DNA from: Candidatus Chloroploca sp. Khr17
GTDB taxonomy: Bacteria > Chloroflexota > Chloroflexia > Chloroflexales > Chloroflexaceae
Assembly (NCBI RefSeq): GCF_004138165.1
Contig: NZ_RYFF01000011.1
Span: 62,001 to 126,000 of the forward strand
Direction of reading: 5' to 3'
DNA length: 64,000 nt
How positions within the stretch are numbered: position 1 is the stretch's first letter; every line of letters begins with the position of its first letter. The translations under genes were made by a program, and so were the position numbers. The notes under the pieces were generated by a model. It was given only the letters and a program-made list of their open reading frames with translations. It ran no database searches and was not told where the DNA came from. Below are positions 28,441-37,054 of the stretch, one piece after another.

Positions 28441-28585
28441 AGTGTGTAACAAAAGTTTCCCGGTAGCACCGCCGACCACGAATACTGATCACGAAGAAAC
28501 GAATAGGGGCGGTGCGGTATTCATTTCTTCGTGGCCCCATTCGTGGTCGGCTGACGACCCCAGAAAACTTACGTTACAGACTACT
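28441..28585. mobile_element. MITE-like palindromic element, copy B
   Basis: Shares with copy A (2383-2511) the left end through GCACCGCCGACCACGAAT and the right end CGACCCCAGAAAACTTACGTTAC. The inner part is slightly longer. The inner arms CCGACCACGAAT and ATTCGTGGTCGG pair. No transposase gene for it is in the window. Confidence 0.75.
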
Positions 28586-28605
28586 TATGGTCTTCCAATA
28601 AATGA

Positions 28606-28735
28606 TCCGCTATGAACCCGATGCCGTGGGGCTGAAGCCCTCGGCTCTGGGAAGCGAAGCCCACCTTCGTGGGCTAGACCGGATTAATTTCTGGAACACC
28701 ATTAGCCGGCTGAAGCCGGCACTCCCTTCGGCAGC
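28606..28735. repeat. Relative of the GGCTGAAGCCC palindromic repeat
   Basis: GTGGGGCTGAAGCCCTCGGC at 28626 onward and the neighbouring GAAGCCCACCTTCGTGGGCT match parts of the elements at 59538-59657 and 42067-42245. Short hairpins such as GCCGGCTGAAGCCGGC are also present. The long terminal arms of the other two copies were not found, so this is a partial or diverged copy. Confidence 0.5.
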
Positions 28736-28757
28736 AGAGCAGAAAACGAAGTGGCCT

Positions 28758-29456
28758 ATGCGCGCAACAATTTTGATTATTGATGACCATCAGAGTGTGC
28801 GAACGATGGTGGCTGATTATCTGGCCGAGCAGGATTACCACGTCGTAACTGCGGCTGATGGAGAGGAAGGGCTGGTCGTTGCCAAACGCACGAAACCAGA
28901 TTTGATTTTGCTTGATATTATGATGCCAAAATTGGATGGGTTAGGCTTTCTCCAAGCTTTTCGCCGCGACAATACAGCCCCGGTGATTATGCTGACCGCA
29001 CGCGTCGAAGAGACCGACAAAGTGGTAGGGTTAGAACTGGGGGCCGACGACTACCTGACCAAACCCTTTGGCATGAAAGAATTGCTCGCACGGGTACGTG
29101 CCCATTTGCGTCGCGTCAAGCTTGCCAATCTTGGGCCATCGACCGAAGAACTCATCCGTGTCGGTGACCTGAGCCTCAACCGGGTGACGCGGGAAGTGCT
29201 GGTCGGCGACCAGCCAGCCAATCTCACGCCATCGGAGTTTGGCCTGCTTGAGGCAATGATGGCGGCACCGGGGCGGGTCTTCAGCCGTGAGCAGTTGCTT
29301 GAACTGCTGCAAGGCAACGCCTACGAAGGCGTCGAGCGCACGATTGACGTTCACATTCGCAACTTGCGACGCAAAATCGAAGCCGACCCAACCCATCCCC
29401 ACTACATCGAAACCGTCTTTGGCGCAGGGTATCGCTGCCGCCATCGCCCCACCTAG
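28758..29456 (+). CDS. OmpR/PhoB-family response regulator
   Basis: A 232-residue two-component regulator. The receiver (1-120) has the acidic pair (LIIDDHQSVR), the phospho-acceptor aspartate in LLDIMMPKLDG, the conserved Thr in LTAR and Lys in DDYLTKPFG. The C-terminus is a winged helix ending IETVFGAGYRCR. The ATG at 28758 starts the receiver at the usual place; the frame is open further upstream through repeat sequence. The histidine kinase gene lies 118 nt downstream, past a hairpin-rich repeat. Position after the MacAB-like operon suggests it controls that operon, as an inference. Confidence 0.92.
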   Translation: MRATILIIDDHQSVRTMVADYLAEQDYHVVTAADGEEGLVVAKRTKPDLILLDIMMPKLDGLGFLQAFRRDNTAPVIMLTARVEETDKVVGLELGADDYLTKPFGMKELLARVRAHLRRVKLANLGPSTEELIRVGDLSLNRVTREVLVGDQPANLTPSEFGLLEAMMAAPGRVFSREQLLELLQGNAYEGVERTIDVHIRNLRRKIEADPTHPHYIETVFGAGYRCRHRPT

Positions 29457-29464
29457 CGGGAAGG

Positions 29465-29548
29465 GGAGGGGCCTGCGGCCCCAAAGAAAGCTCTGCTTTG
29501 CCAGCAAAGCAACGGGTTTTAAGGGCGGCAAGGCGTCAGCCCTACACT
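29465..29548. repeat. Hairpin-rich repeat between regulator and kinase genes
   Basis: Contains GGGGCCTGCGGCCCC and the stem GCTTTGCCAGCAAAGC, and ends in TTTTAAGGGCGGCAAGG. The order GGGGCC-palindrome, hairpin, TTTTA-GGGC matches the sequence around 5358-5457 after hoxH, so both probably belong to one repeat family with variable stems. Confidence 0.55.
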
Positions 29549-29574
29549 CTCTCAGCCGCCCGCAGGGCATAAAC

Positions 29575-30957
29575 ATGAAATCGCTTACCACACGTCTTGT
29601 GCTCGCCTTTGCCATCACCAGCCTGGCCTCGATTGGCCTCGCGGCGATCTTTGTGCGGCAATTTGTCACGACGCAGTTTGATGCGTATGTACTTGAACAG
29701 CGCCGCGATGCGTTTCTCACACGGGTCGCCAACTACTATGCGACCCACGGAAACTGGGACGGCCTGACACCAGCGACTTTGGCCGAGAACCGCAACGGCG
29801 AACCATCAGGGCCGGGCGGATGGTCGCCTGATGGTGACCACTTTGAGCGCATCGCCTTTTTTATTGCCGATGCCGAAGGGCGCATCGTCTTGTCACCGAA
29901 TCCGCTCTGGCGGGGGCAGCCAGCGCGGGCCGATGATCTCGCCCGCGGCACGCCGATTCTGGTCAATAACGAGCAGGTTGGCACCTTTGTCCTGCTCGAA
30001 CCACCGCTCGAGCGCAACCCTGCCGAAGAAGCGTACCTGAGGCGGACTGATCTCGCACTTGGTGCCGCAGCACTCGGCGCAGTGCTTGTCGCCCTGAGCC
30101 TGGGTTTTATCCTGGCCCGCCTGATGACGCGCCCGATCCAGGATCTCACCCGAGCAACCCGTGCGCTTGCCGCTGGCGATCTCGGACAACAGGTTCCTGT
30201 TCGCTCACGCGACGAACTGGGGCTGCTCGCCACCCAGTTCAACGCGATGAGCGCCGATCTTGCCCGTGCGACCGAATTGCGTCAGCGCATGACCGCCGAC
30301 ATCGCCCACGATCTGCGCACGCCACTGACGGTGCTTTCAGGGTATCTCGAAGCCATGCGTGACGAGAGCCTGCGCCCAACCCCGGCCCGTTTTGCCGCGA
30401 TGCACGACGAGACGCGGGTGCTCATGCGCCTCGTCGAAGACCTGCACACGCTCTCGCTCGCCGACGCAGGTGAATTAATCCTCAAACGCCAACCCACCGA
30501 GCCAGGGGCGCTCCTTGAGCGTGTCGCCACGAGCTATCAGCACACGGCCAAGCAACAGGGCGTCGCGCTGATCCTCAATGTGCCCGACGGCTTGCCAACC
30601 ATCGAGGTAGACATCGAGCAGACGATCCGCGCCCTCAACAACCTCGTCGGCAACGCCCTGCACCACACCCCATCAGGTGGCGAAGTGATGCTCGCCGCCC
30701 ATCGCGAAACAGCGCATCTCGTCTTCGAGATCTCAGACACCGGAACCGGCATCGCACCCGAGCACCTGCCCAACATTTTCGAGCGCTTCTACCGCGCCGA
30801 CGCCTCGCGCCAACAAGCCACCGGCGGCTCGGGCCTCGGTCTCGCCATCGTACGCTCGATCATCGCAGCGCACGGCGGCAATGTCAGTGTCGACAGCGCC
30901 CCCGGAGAAGGGACGATCTTTAGGGTACGCGTACCGCTGTCCACTCCTCAAGCGTGA
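29575..30957 (+). CDS. Sensor histidine kinase (HAMP, HisKA, HATPase)
   Basis: A 460-residue membrane kinase. A first helix (about 8-28) and a second (about 158-180) bracket an extracytoplasmic sensor region. HAMP follows (RPIQDLTRATRALAAGDLG). The phospho-acceptor histidine lies in ADIAHDLRTPLTVLSGYLEA. The ATPase has an N box (NALHHTPSGGE), G1 (DTGTGIAPEHLPNIFERFYR) and G2 (GGSGLGLAIVRSI). The ATG at 29575 begins right at the first membrane helix. It is the partner of the OmpR-type regulator immediately upstream. Confidence 0.9.
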   Translation: MKSLTTRLVLAFAITSLASIGLAAIFVRQFVTTQFDAYVLEQRRDAFLTRVANYYATHGNWDGLTPATLAENRNGEPSGPGGWSPDGDHFERIAFFIADAEGRIVLSPNPLWRGQPARADDLARGTPILVNNEQVGTFVLLEPPLERNPAEEAYLRRTDLALGAAALGAVLVALSLGFILARLMTRPIQDLTRATRALAAGDLGQQVPVRSRDELGLLATQFNAMSADLARATELRQRMTADIAHDLRTPLTVLSGYLEAMRDESLRPTPARFAAMHDETRVLMRLVEDLHTLSLADAGELILKRQPTEPGALLERVATSYQHTAKQQGVALILNVPDGLPTIEVDIEQTIRALNNLVGNALHHTPSGGEVMLAAHRETAHLVFEISDTGTGIAPEHLPNIFERFYRADASRQQATGGSGLGLAIVRSIIAAHGGNVSVDSAPGEGTIFRVRVPLSTPQA

Positions 30958-30962
30958 CGTAC

Positions 30963-30983
30963 GGGCACGGCGGCGCCGTGCCC
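30963..30983. repeat. Short GGGCACGGC hairpin
   Basis: Arms GGGCACGGC and GCCGTGCCC flank a GGC loop between two convergent genes. It shares the flank CCCCTAC with the hairpin at 23251-23295. It may help end both transcripts, though no U run is present. Confidence 0.55.
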
Positions 30984-31205
30984 CTACTCCGCTCGTTTAC
31001 GCCCAAAGCGCAGATACGCCAGTGGGCCAACAAAGCTGACGAATGAGGCGAGTGCCCACACCCAGCGCGGGCCGTTGACCTGCTCGGGCGGGCGGAAGAA
31101 GAGATCGACCAGCGCGGTCGCTAGCAGACTCAACTGAATGCTCGTCAGCACAAGCAGGATGGTTCGTTGTTTGGGTGAGAGGTCGCTCCAGGTCATTTTT
31201 TTCAT
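30984..31205 (-). CDS. PLDc_N-type small membrane protein
   Basis: A 73-residue protein with two membrane helices (TILLVLTSIQLSLLATALVD and VWALASFVSFVGPLAYLRFG). The arrangement RPPEQVNGPRWVWAL followed by GPLAYLRFGRK matches the N-terminal domain of cardiolipin-synthase-type phospholipase D proteins, which is common as a stand-alone small protein. It overlaps the end of the P-type ATPase gene by 4 nt and is probably made from the same transcript. A role in accessory membrane function is likely but not known. Confidence 0.75.
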   Translation of the reverse strand: MKKMTWSDLSPKQRTILLVLTSIQLSLLATALVDLFFRPPEQVNGPRWVWALASFVSFVGPLAYLRFGRKRAE

Positions 31206-34027
31206 GATCGCCTCCGTTGGATCAGTTTTTCAACCTCGATCAAAACAAAGAGCAATATGCCCAGGCCCACACAGATCAGCATGTCGTTGAGCGTTAGTGG
31301 CAACAGGCCAAGAAAGAGACCCAGTGGGCTAAAGAGGGCGAGCACCTGTAACCCGACTACGAGAACAATGATACCCCACATGACGCGGTTCGAGAAGACC
31401 CCGATGGTGAGAATCGACTCAGTATTCGAGCGAGTCGCCAGGGCTTGAAAAACTTGCAAGAGCGTCAGGCTCACCACTATCATCGTCTGCCATTGCGCTA
31501 GGCCCGCCTGGTAATACCAGAAACCCACCCCCAGCGCGAGCGCGCCAATCACAATCCCAACCCACGTCACCTGCCACCCCATGCCGCCCGCAAAGATGCC
31601 CTCGGTCGAAGAGTGGGGCGGACGGTGCATCACATGCCGCTCGGCAGGCTCCATGCCCATGCTCAAGCCGAGCAGCCCGTCCGTCATCAGGTTGAGCCAG
31701 AGCAACTGCAGGGGCAAGAGCGCGACGGCGGCCTGCGTTGGCATGCCCACGACAAAAAAGAGTAACGGCCAGAGCAGCATCACCAGCACTTTGCCAATAT
31801 TGCCCGCGACCGCGAACTTCACAAAGCGGCGCAGATTATCATAGATCACCCGGCCCTCTTCGACGGCAGCAACGATGGTGGCAAAGTTGTCGTCGCGCAG
31901 CACCATCGCCGAAGCTTCTTTGGAGACATCGGTGCCGGTGATGCCCATTGCCACGCCGATATCGGCTTTTTTCAAGGCTGGCGCATCGTTGACACCGTCG
32001 CCCGTCATCGCGACAACGTGCCCCTGGCGTTGCAGTGAGGCGACGATTCTGAGCTTGTGCTCGGGGCTGACGCGGGCAAAGACGGCGGTCGAGGCCGTCG
32101 CCTGGACAAGTTGCTCATCACTCATCGCGCTCAATTCGCTGCCGGTGACGACGGCTTCGTCAGTTGCAATGCCAAGCGTCCGCGCAATATAGCTCGCGGT
32201 CAACGGATGGTCACCGGTAATCATGACGGGCCGAATGCCAGCCTCGCGACAGGTTGCGACGGCCGCACGCACCTCAGCGCGTGGTGGATCGATCATACCG
32301 AGAAGACCGAGGAAGATCAAATCGCGCTCGACCTCATCAAGGCCTTCAGTTGAAGCAAGGGGCCGAAAAGCCACCCCGAGCACCCGAATCCCATTACGCG
32401 CTAGCCGCTCATTATCGGTCAAAATCGCCTGACGCCACGTCTCGGTCAGCGGCTCGGGGCCATCTTCAGTCCAGACCTGGCTCGTCACGTCCAACAAGCC
32501 ATCGGCAGCCCCTTTGGTCACCGCAACATGGGCCATCTCAGACGCATACCCATCACGCCCCCAGATCGCAGCGAGGTGGGCATCACTAATCTTGTGGGGG
32601 CGACGATGAACGGTGGTCATCCGCTTGCGATCACTATCAAAGGGCAACTCGGCCACGCGAGGCATGGCGTGCTCAAGATCATGTTTGAGCAATTGACCAT
32701 GCGCGGCCGCCACCAGCAACGAACTCTCGGTTGGATCACCCACCAGTTCATACTGACCCGTAGCGGGATCAAGGCTCAGCGTTGCATCATTGCAGAGCGC
32801 CGCCCCGGCCAGCAAGAGTGCCGAGCCGACGGGTTTCTGGGTGCGCAGTTCCTGCATGGCCGCATCAGGTTTCAAGATCGCAACCGAGCCGTGGTGACCA
32901 TTGTTCAGTTCAACCAGCATCCCCGGTAGGACAACCATCGTTACGGTCATCCGGTTCTCGGTGAGCGTCCCGGTCTTATCCGAACAGATCGTCGTCACCG
33001 AGCCGAGCGTCTCAACCGCAGGCAACTTGCGAATCAGCGCATTGCGTTTGAGCATCCGCTGGGCACCAAGCGCCAGCGTAAACGTGACCACAGCCGGTAG
33101 ACCCTCGGGGATCACCGCGACAGCCAGCGAGACGGCGGTAAGCAGCATGATCGTCACCTGCTCACCCATCCAGAGGCCAATGCCAAAGATAAGCACCGCC
33201 ACAATCACGCCCGCAACGGCCAGTTGCTTGCCAACCATATCGAGGCGCACCTGCAGCGGCGTCGCCTCGTTGGGCACGGCCTGCAGCAGATCGGCAATCG
33301 TGCCAAGCTCGGTCTGCATGCCCGTTGCCACCACCAACGCACTCCCCCGGCCATAGGTGGCCGTCGTGCCAAGATAGGCCATATTGCGACGATCAGCGAG
33401 CGGAACCTCGGCGCGGTTCAGTGCTCCGGCAACCTTCTCAACGGGCTCTGACTCACCAGTGAGCGCCGACTCTTGAATGCGCAGGTTAATACTTTCGATA
33501 ATACGGACATCGGCGGGCACCAGATTGCCCGCTTCGAGCGCAATCACATCGCCAGGCACCAGTTCGCGTGCGGGTAGCTCAAGCAGTTTGCCATTGCGAT
33601 AGGCGCGCACACTGGGCACGGCAAGCTTCTTGAGCGCCGCAATCGCTTTCTCGGCGCGGTACTCTTGAAAAAAGCCGAGTACCGCAAAGAGCACCACAAT
33701 CGCCAGAATGGCCCCGGCCTCAAGGAATTTGCCAAGGAAGAGCGAAAGCACCGCTGCCGCAATGAGGATCAGTACCATCACATTGGTAAACTGTTCCCAC
33801 AGAATCTTGGCGGGATGCTTGCCGCCGCGTTCGATTAATTCATTGGCACCATACTGAGCCAGACGAACCTGAGCTTCGCCCTGATCCAGGCCAGTGGAGG
33901 CACTTGTCAACCGCTGCAGAGCAACCTCGGGGGGCAGCGCATACCAGGACTCTGCCTGTGGCGTCGCCGACAGCGTGCCGGTGGAAGGATTGTGTTGCTC
34001 AGGTGAAGAAGGGGGGGCAACATTCAT
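31202..34027 (-). CDS. P-type cation-transporting ATPase, Ca2+-ATPase (P2A-like) type
   Basis: A 941-residue pump with all catalytic motifs: ESALTGESEP (actuator), ICSDKTGTLTENRMT (phosphorylated Asp) and MTGDGVNDAPALKKADIG (hinge). The fourth membrane helix has VIPEGLPAVV, the Ca2+-ATPase pattern. The N-terminal cation-ATPase domain (ALQRLTSASTGLDQGEAQVR) is present and no heavy-metal CXXC domain is seen. It most likely exports Ca2+ or a similar divalent cation at the cost of ATP; Mg2+ or Na+/K+ types are less likely. A stable hairpin lies in its leader. Confidence 0.9.
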   Translation of the reverse strand: MNVAPPSSPEQHNPSTGTLSATPQAESWYALPPEVALQRLTSASTGLDQGEAQVRLAQYGANELIERGGKHPAKILWEQFTNVMVLILIAAAVLSLFLGKFLEAGAILAIVVLFAVLGFFQEYRAEKAIAALKKLAVPSVRAYRNGKLLELPARELVPGDVIALEAGNLVPADVRIIESINLRIQESALTGESEPVEKVAGALNRAEVPLADRRNMAYLGTTATYGRGSALVVATGMQTELGTIADLLQAVPNEATPLQVRLDMVGKQLAVAGVIVAVLIFGIGLWMGEQVTIMLLTAVSLAVAVIPEGLPAVVTFTLALGAQRMLKRNALIRKLPAVETLGSVTTICSDKTGTLTENRMTVTMVVLPGMLVELNNGHHGSVAILKPDAAMQELRTQKPVGSALLLAGAALCNDATLSLDPATGQYELVGDPTESSLLVAAAHGQLLKHDLEHAMPRVAELPFDSDRKRMTTVHRRPHKISDAHLAAIWGRDGYASEMAHVAVTKGAADGLLDVTSQVWTEDGPEPLTETWRQAILTDNERLARNGIRVLGVAFRPLASTEGLDEVERDLIFLGLLGMIDPPRAEVRAAVATCREAGIRPVMITGDHPLTASYIARTLGIATDEAVVTGSELSAMSDEQLVQATASTAVFARVSPEHKLRIVASLQRQGHVVAMTGDGVNDAPALKKADIGVAMGITGTDVSKEASAMVLRDDNFATIVAAVEEGRVIYDNLRRFVKFAVAGNIGKVLVMLLWPLLFFVVGMPTQAAVALLPLQLLWLNLMTDGLLGLSMGMEPAERHVMHRPPHSSTEGIFAGGMGWQVTWVGIVIGALALGVGFWYYQAGLAQWQTMIVVSLTLLQVFQALATRSNTESILTIGVFSNRVMWGIIVLVVGLQVLALFSPLGLFLGLLPLTLNDMLICVGLGILLFVLIEVEKLIQRRRS

Positions 34028-34076
34028 CGGGGAACCTCATCGCTACGGGTGATGGTTCACACAATCATGCACAAAC

Positions 34077-34106
34077 ACCACCACGATATCTTGTTATCGT
34101 GGTGGT
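34077..34106. promoter_or_regulatory. Dyad in the leader of the P-type ATPase gene
   Basis: ACCACCACGATA and TATCGTGGTGGT form perfect 12-bp arms around a six-nt loop, about 50 nt upstream of the ATPase ATG. No T run follows on either strand, so an operator or RNA element is as likely as a terminator. Nothing else is recognised between 34028 and 34287. Confidence 0.4.
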
Positions 34107-34287
34107 CTTGCCAATCGTGTTGAAACACGAATCGATTGCCGAGCGGGGGCACCGCTGTCTTGACGACAATCGAACCTGCGAGCAGGTGGCTACTCCCCAA
34201 CCAGGATCTAACAGCCCTCATACACAGTATACTTCATTGGCTCATTGTTGATCTAGAGGCGAAGATCTTCACCATACGTTATGGAAT

Positions 34288-34334
34288 CTTCTCTGTGGGT
34301 GACGCCAACTGCGTTGGCGTCACCCGCAGAGAAG
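34288..34334. terminator. Strong hairpin terminator
   Basis: Two 22-nt arms pair with one mismatch around a TGC loop (GGTGACGCCAAC and GTTGGCGTCACC within). It lies 18 nt after the stop of the minus-strand HRDC-like gene and is best read as its terminator. On the plus strand a TTTTT run follows a few nt later. Confidence 0.7.
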
Positions 34335-34351
34335 ACCGTCTTTTTGCGGGC

Positions 34352-34600
34352 TCAGGCGATCAGGCGGAGCGAGCTTTCAGGGCGCACATGTTTGCGTGCG
34401 CCCGAGAAGGTTGCGGCGAGTTCGGGTGACATATGGTGGCGGGCAATCTCGTGCAGGGTAGCATCATCAACCAGCATTTGGTCGGGGCAACCCCGGCGTG
34501 CCGCACGTTGATGACGCCAGACACAGAGATGGGCATAAATGGTCTGTTCGAGAACGACGGATGGCGAAGCAGTGGGCATCTGATGGGTAGCGACAGACAT
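34352..34600 (-). CDS. Small HRDC-like protein
   Basis: An 82-residue protein. Its C-terminal half (CPDQMLVDDATLHEIARHHM, then SPELAATF) resembles the HRDC domain of RecQ helicases and RNase D, a small helical nucleic-acid-binding unit. The ATG at 34600 has GGGAG upstream; the frame is open 27 codons further but without similarity. The hairpin right after its stop supports a real gene. No helicase gene is adjacent. It may be a stand-alone HRDC protein or the remnant of a helicase. Confidence 0.55.
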   Translation of the reverse strand: MSVATHQMPTASPSVVLEQTIYAHLCVWRHQRAARRGCPDQMLVDDATLHEIARHHMSPELAATFSGARKHVRPESSLRLIA

Positions 34601-34809
34601 AACAACTCCCTGGCCCTGTGAACGCCAGCACCCGATGCAGCTATCAAGGGCTGTGATTTCACAGAGCATCCACCAAGACAAAGTTTACAGTGAGTGAACC
34701 GTACCAACTCGCCAAAAGTTACGGGGCACCCAACGGACAGTTACTTCACCCCTCCTGTGTTTGTGGTACCATTCTTGATACACCGTTGCCAAGCAGAAAC
34801 GAGGAGACG

Positions 34810-35325
34810 ATGGGACACCAGGAACATGAAGCCCAGGCACAGCGTGAAGCCCCGCTGACAATTCGGTGTGGGGTGCTGACGATTAGCGATACGCGCACAC
34901 CTGAAAATGACACCAGTGGCAGCACCATTCGTGCGGCACTCACTCAGGCAGGGCATGATGTGGTAAGATATAGCGTAGTTCCCGATGAACCTGACCAGAT
35001 CATCACACTGGTACGCAGCTATGCCGCTGACGGTTGCAAGCTGATCATCACCAACGGTGGCACAGGCATTGCCCGTCGCGATAGCACGGTTGACGCCATT
35101 GACACGCTGCTCGAGAAACGTCTGCCTGGGTTTGGCGAGTTGTTTCGCATGCTTTCGTACGACGATATCGGCCCGGCGGCAATGCTCTCACGGGCCATCG
35201 CGGGTGTCTATGGTGGGGCGCTGATCTTCTGTCTCCCTGGCTCAACTGCAGCCGTCAAGCTCGCGCTTGATAAGCTGATCATTCCACAGACAGCCCATCT
35301 GATCTGGGAGACAGTACGCCAGTGA
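34810..35325 (+). CDS. moaB: MoaB/MogA-type molybdopterin adenylyltransferase family protein
   Basis: A 171-residue member of the MoaB/MogA family, which binds molybdopterin during molybdenum cofactor synthesis and, in active members, adenylates it. The signatures are GVLTISDTRTPENDTSG near the N-terminus, LIITNGGTGIARRDST as the substrate loop, and GPAAMLSRAIAGVYGG with FCLPGS toward the end. GAGGAGACG precedes the ATG at 34810. No other Mo-cofactor gene is near. The next gene follows after 21 nt on the same strand. Confidence 0.88.
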   Translation: MGHQEHEAQAQREAPLTIRCGVLTISDTRTPENDTSGSTIRAALTQAGHDVVRYSVVPDEPDQIITLVRSYAADGCKLIITNGGTGIARRDSTVDAIDTLLEKRLPGFGELFRMLSYDDIGPAAMLSRAIAGVYGGALIFCLPGSTAAVKLALDKLIIPQTAHLIWETVRQ

Positions 35326-35346
35326 TGCGAAGGAGCACGCACGCCA

Positions 35347-35982
35347 ATGACCTCTGTAGATGCTTTTCGTAATCTGCATTATCCTAATCGCATCGGTCGT
35401 CTCTGCTTTCTGTCATTGGAAGAGGTGATGGGCGAAAACGGGGTCAAGGCGTTGCTGCGCCTCGCTGATCTCCATCAATATATTGATGCGTATCCGCCCA
35501 ATGACTTGAAACGCGAGTTCCCCTTCGAGGCTATTGCGGCCTATTCGGTGGCGCTTGGCACTATGTATGGGCCGCGTGGCGCACGTGGCCTAGAGTTACG
35601 GGCCGGGCGGGTCGCGTTTTCGTTGGGCCTCAAAGAGTTTGGGCCGTTGCTCGGGATGGCTGATCTAGCGCTCAAGTTGATGCCGGTCACTATGAAGTTG
35701 AAGATTGTGCTCAATGCCACGGCCCAGACGTTTGACCGCTTCAGTGACCAATCCAGCCATGTCGAAGAAGAGCGCGGCCAGTTTAGCTACCATATCACCC
35801 GCTGCTCGAATTGTCTTGACCGCCCCGAACCGGGGCCGGTCTTCTATATTGCCCGTGGCATCATTGAAGAGGCGACGTTCTGGGTCTCGGGTGGGCGTCA
35901 TTTTGCGGTGGAGCAGTGTAGTTGCATCGCTCAGGGCGCTTCATCGTGTCGTTTTACCATTAGCAAGGAGCCGCTTGAATAA
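35347..35982 (+). CDS. V4R-domain protein (BchJ-like)
   Basis: A 211-residue protein whose C-terminal part is a V4R (4-vinyl reductase) domain: residues 95-205 end in [20 protein letters not shown] and RF, with the conserved cysteines, plus CSNCLD before it. V4R domains bind small hydrophobic molecules and include BchJ, which helps bacteriochlorophyll synthesis, as well as sensors of aromatic compounds. The N-terminal half is unassigned. In a phototrophic Chloroflexales genome a link to pigment synthesis is plausible. The spacing suggests a run with moaB and yidD. Confidence 0.75.
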   Translation: MTSVDAFRNLHYPNRIGRLCFLSLEEVMGENGVKALLRLADLHQYIDAYPPNDLKREFPFEAIAAYSVALGTMYGPRGARGLELRAGRVAFSLGLKEFGPLLGMADLALKLMPVTMKLKIVLNATAQTFDRFSDQSSHVEEERGQFSYHITRCSNCLDRPEPGPVFYIARGIIEEATFWVSGGRHFAVEQCSCIAQGASSCRFTISKEPLE

Positions 35983-35983
35983 T

Positions 35984-36196
35984 ATGTTCCGCTGGTTATT
36001 GCTTAAATTGATTCGTTTTTATCAGCTTGCTATTTCACCATGGCTCCCTCCAAGTTGCATCTATCATCCAACCTGCTCGCAGTATGGTCTCGAGGCGATC
36101 AGCAAGTATGGTGCCGTACGTGGGGGCTGGATGGCAATCAAACGCATTTCACGCTGCCACCCCTGGGGGCCAGGTGGGCACGATCCTGTCCCATAA
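35984..36196 (+). CDS. yidD: YidD, membrane protein insertion efficiency factor
   Basis: A 70-residue protein with the full YidD pattern: an amphipathic N-terminal helix ([17 protein letters not shown]), then [28 protein letters not shown] and GPGGHDPVP, with the three conserved cysteines. YidD helps YidC insert proteins into the membrane. The ATG at 35984 starts one nt after the V4R stop codon. It is unusual in not lying beside rnpA and yidC, which are not in the window. Confidence 0.88.
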   Translation: MFRWLLLKLIRFYQLAISPWLPPSCIYHPTCSQYGLEAISKYGAVRGGWMAIKRISRCHPWGPGGHDPVP

Positions 36197-36372
36197 CCAG
36201 CATAGACTGCAACTTTTGACCCAGGTCGTACGTCCTACTTTGTGACGGGAAACCTCCAACCAAAGTTGAGGCCCGCACTCTGTCGCATGAGCGATGCCCG
36301 TTGGCTGTAGTTGTGCGATACTCTTTCTAGCACAATCAGCGACGGCGCATACGCGCCAGGGAAAGGTGTACG

Positions 36373-37044
36373 GTGGCTGAACCATCTCGTGAGTTGATTG
36401 CACAGGCCCAGCAGGGCGACCCGCAAGCCTTGACACAACTGGTGCTGAGTCAGCAACATTATGTCTACAGCATTGCGATGAGTGTCCTGAAACATCCCGA
36501 GGATGCGGCAGATCTCACGCAAGAGTCCTTTATCCGGCTGTTTCGGGCGCTGCCACAATATAATGGTGAGAGCAGGTTTACCACCTGGCTCTACCGGCTT
36601 GTCGTTAACCTGGGCCGCGATGAGTTGCGACGGCGCGGGCGGCAGGTGCCTCTGACCCCGCCCACGCTCGAAGAGGACGAAGCCGATCGGTTGGCGAGTG
36701 TGGCCGATGAGGATCGTTGGACGAGTCCCGAGCAGTCCCTTGATTCGCAAGAGGTGCGTAGCCAGGTACGGCGTGCGCTTGAGCAACTTGAAGAACACTA
36801 TCGCCTGGTCTTAACGCTCTACTATTTCGATGATCTGAAGTATGCTGATATTTCCGAGATCCTCGATATTCCGCTCAACACCGTCAAGAGCCATATTCGC
36901 CGGGGTAAGGATCGTCTGGCCGCCATCCTGGAAGCAGAAGAACAACCTCCTCCTGCCCAGGCCGTGCCGCGCCAGCCGCGCCATGATGCCGATGGCCCCC
37001 GAACGGGTGCGGTGCCAGTGCGTTTGATGTTTGGCGGTGCATAG
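36373..37044 (+). CDS. ECF-type RNA polymerase sigma factor
   Basis: A 223-residue sigma-70 family protein with regions 2 and 4 only. Region 2 is QHYVYSIAMSVLKHPEDAAD, LTQESFIRLFRALPQY and RFTTWLYRLVVNLGRDELRR. Region 4 is YRLVLTLYYFDDLKYADISE and IPLNTVKSHIRRGKDRL. A Pro-rich tail of about 35 residues follows. The start is GTG at 36373. The downstream gene codes for a membrane protein and is probably its anti-sigma partner. A dyad (TTGTGC at 36311-36316, GCACAA at 36330-36335) stands in the 176-nt leader. Confidence 0.9.
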   Translation: MAEPSRELIAQAQQGDPQALTQLVLSQQHYVYSIAMSVLKHPEDAADLTQESFIRLFRALPQYNGESRFTTWLYRLVVNLGRDELRRRGRQVPLTPPTLEEDEADRLASVADEDRWTSPEQSLDSQEVRSQVRRALEQLEEHYRLVLTLYYFDDLKYADISEILDIPLNTVKSHIRRGKDRLAAILEAEEQPPPAQAVPRQPRHDADGPRTGAVPVRLMFGGA

Positions 37045-37054
37045 AGGTGAACAG

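Noticed and set aside
36311-36335. TTGTGC/GCACAA dyad as a second Rex site
   Set aside because: The spacing between TTGTG and CACAA is 15 nt rather than 8, so it does not fit Rex.
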